From Simplicispira lacusdiani (GTDB taxonomy: Bacteria; Pseudomonadota; Gammaproteobacteria; Burkholderiales; Burkholderiaceae_C): 64,000 nt of DNA. Where the stretch lies: the NCBI RefSeq assembly GCF_003604195.1, contig NZ_QXGR01000005.1:62001-126000 (forward strand), read 5' to 3'. The notes under the pieces were generated by a model. It did no database searches. It was not told where the DNA came from and worked only from the letters and a program-made list of their open reading frames with translations. Position numbers and translations under genes: made by a program. Every line of letters starts with the position of its first letter. Positions within the stretch are counted from its first letter, which is position 1. Below are positions 63,081-64,000 of the stretch, one piece after another.

Positions 63081-64000
63081 ATGAGTGACCTTGCCATCAC
63101 CGGCCTGCTGGTTCTGTCGCTGTTCCTGATCCTGGGCAGCGGCGTGTGGATCGGGCTCACGCTCTCGGGCGTGGCCTGGATCGGCATGCAGCTGTTCTCG
63201 GCCCGCCCCGCGGGCGATGCCATGGCCGTGACCATCTGGGGCTCGGCGTCGAGCTGGACCCTGACCGCCCTGCCCCTGTTCATCTGGATGGGCGAGATCC
63301 TGTTCCGCACGCGGCTGTCGCAGGACATGTTCAAGGGCCTGGCGCCCTGGGTGCAGGCCTTGCCCGGGCGGCTGCTGCACACCAACGTGGTGGGCTGCAC
63401 CATCTTCGCGGCGGTGTCGGGGTCGAGCGCCGCCACCTGCGCCACCATCGGCAAGATGACCCTGCCCGAGCTCACGCGCAGGGGCTACCCCGAGCACATG
63501 GTGGTGGGCACGCTGGCCGGCGCGAGCACGCTGGGCCTCTTGATTCCACCCTCGATCATCATGATCGTCTATGGCGTGGCGGCCGATGTGTCGATCTCCC
63601 AGCTCTTCATCGCGGGCGTGCTGCCCGGCATCCTGCTGGCGTGCCTGTTCTCCGGCTACATCATGCTCTGGGCCCTGCGCCACCCCGGGCAGGTGCCCGC
63701 GGCCGACACGCGCATGTCCTTCATGCAAAAGCTGTCGGAATCGAAGAGCCTGATCCCCGTTGTGCTGCTGATCGCGGCCGTGCTGGGTTCCATCTACACC
63801 GGCATCGCCACGGCCACCGAGGCCGCCGCCGTGGGCGTGGTGGGATCGCTCATCCTGTCGGCCGCGCAGGGCTCGCTGAACTGGGACAGCTTCCGGGGCG
63901 CGCTCATGGGCGCCACGCGGCTGTACTGCATGATCGCGCTGATCCTGGCGGGCGCGGCCTTCCTCACGCTGTCCATGGGCTACATCGGGCTGCCGCGCCA
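63081..64000 (+). CDS. TRAP transporter large membrane subunit (DctM), truncated by window end
   Basis: The first 306 codons of the large permease. Membrane segments include LAITGLLVLSLFLILGSGVW. The DctM motifs are FAAVSGSSAATCATIGKMTL and GASTLGLLIPPSIIMIVYGV (usual LGxLIPPS), and GIATATEAAAVGVVGSLILS. The family is about 430 residues, so roughly 125 are missing beyond the edge. GGAGG stands 9 nt before the ATG. It completes the dctPQM-like operon. Confidence 0.93.
   Translation, partial: MSDLAITGLLVLSLFLILGSGVWIGLTLSGVAWIGMQLFSARPAGDAMAVTIWGSASSWTLTALPLFIWMGEILFRTRLSQDMFKGLAPWVQALPGRLLHTNVVGCTIFAAVSGSSAATCATIGKMTLPELTRRGYPEHMVVGTLAGASTLGLLIPPSIIMIVYGVAADVSISQLFIAGVLPGILLACLFSGYIMLWALRHPGQVPAADTRMSFMQKLSESKSLIPVVLLIAAVLGSIYTGIATATEAAAVGVVGSLILSAAQGSLNWDSFRGALMGATRLYCMIALILAGAAFLTLSMGYIGLPR

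Overview
The window looks like chromosome of a Gram-negative betaproteobacterium of the family Comamonadaceae (Acidovorax-like). The base composition is strongly GC-rich outside one island, and the tmRNA tag reads ANDERFALAA. The gene order ompA / gyrA-serC-pheA-tyrA-aroA::cmk-rpsA-ihfB-lapA-lapB fits the family. A dispersed palindromic repeat (GCTAT..ATAGC, then a GCGCTT/AAGCGC hairpin, then a GGC..TTTTT tail) recurs in most intergenic gaps. The assignment is by pattern recognition only.

Layout. 1-10.7 kb: a partial FimV-like gene, a P-type cation ATPase, a DUF4382 lipoprotein, a PAS-PAS-GGDEF-EAL protein, and a DctS/DctR-type two-component pair divergent from an orphan TRAP-type binding protein. 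10.9-18.8 kb: the dicarboxylate symporter dctA and a yejABEF peptide-uptake operon interrupted between yejB and yejE by a HepT/MntA toxin-antitoxin pair. 18.9-24.8 kb: fabI, an exported ATP-dependent DNA ligase bounded by two inverted repeat copies, a large arginine/lysine/ornithine decarboxylase, an NfeD/SPFH pair and tRNA-Ser(GGA).

25.02-35.99 kb: an AT-richer integrative and mobilizable element of about 10.9 kb inserted in the 3' end of ssrA (tmRNA), bounded by a 19-bp direct repeat. It carries a tyrosine integrase beside ssrA, a MobC/relaxase pair with an oriT-like hairpin, a ParB-MT-A70 fusion and several unrecognised proteins. Its cargo includes a controller-type restriction-modification system: an XRE controller with tandem C-boxes, an overlapping HNH nuclease gene, and a convergent fused modification-specificity methyltransferase. 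The likely original ssrA terminator is now stranded on the far side of the element. This island is the most novel part of the window.

36.0-64 kb: ssrA, gph, ubiG and ompA; then gyrA and the serine/aromatic amino acid run into rpsA, ihfB, lapAB and a comEA-like gene; a six-gene Mrp antiporter operon with mrpA and mrpB fused; a single-chain 5-oxoprolinase-type enzyme; a MarR-like regulator; and a divergent TRAP transporter cut off by the window end. The last group probably works together in uptake and use of a small acid such as 5-oxoproline.
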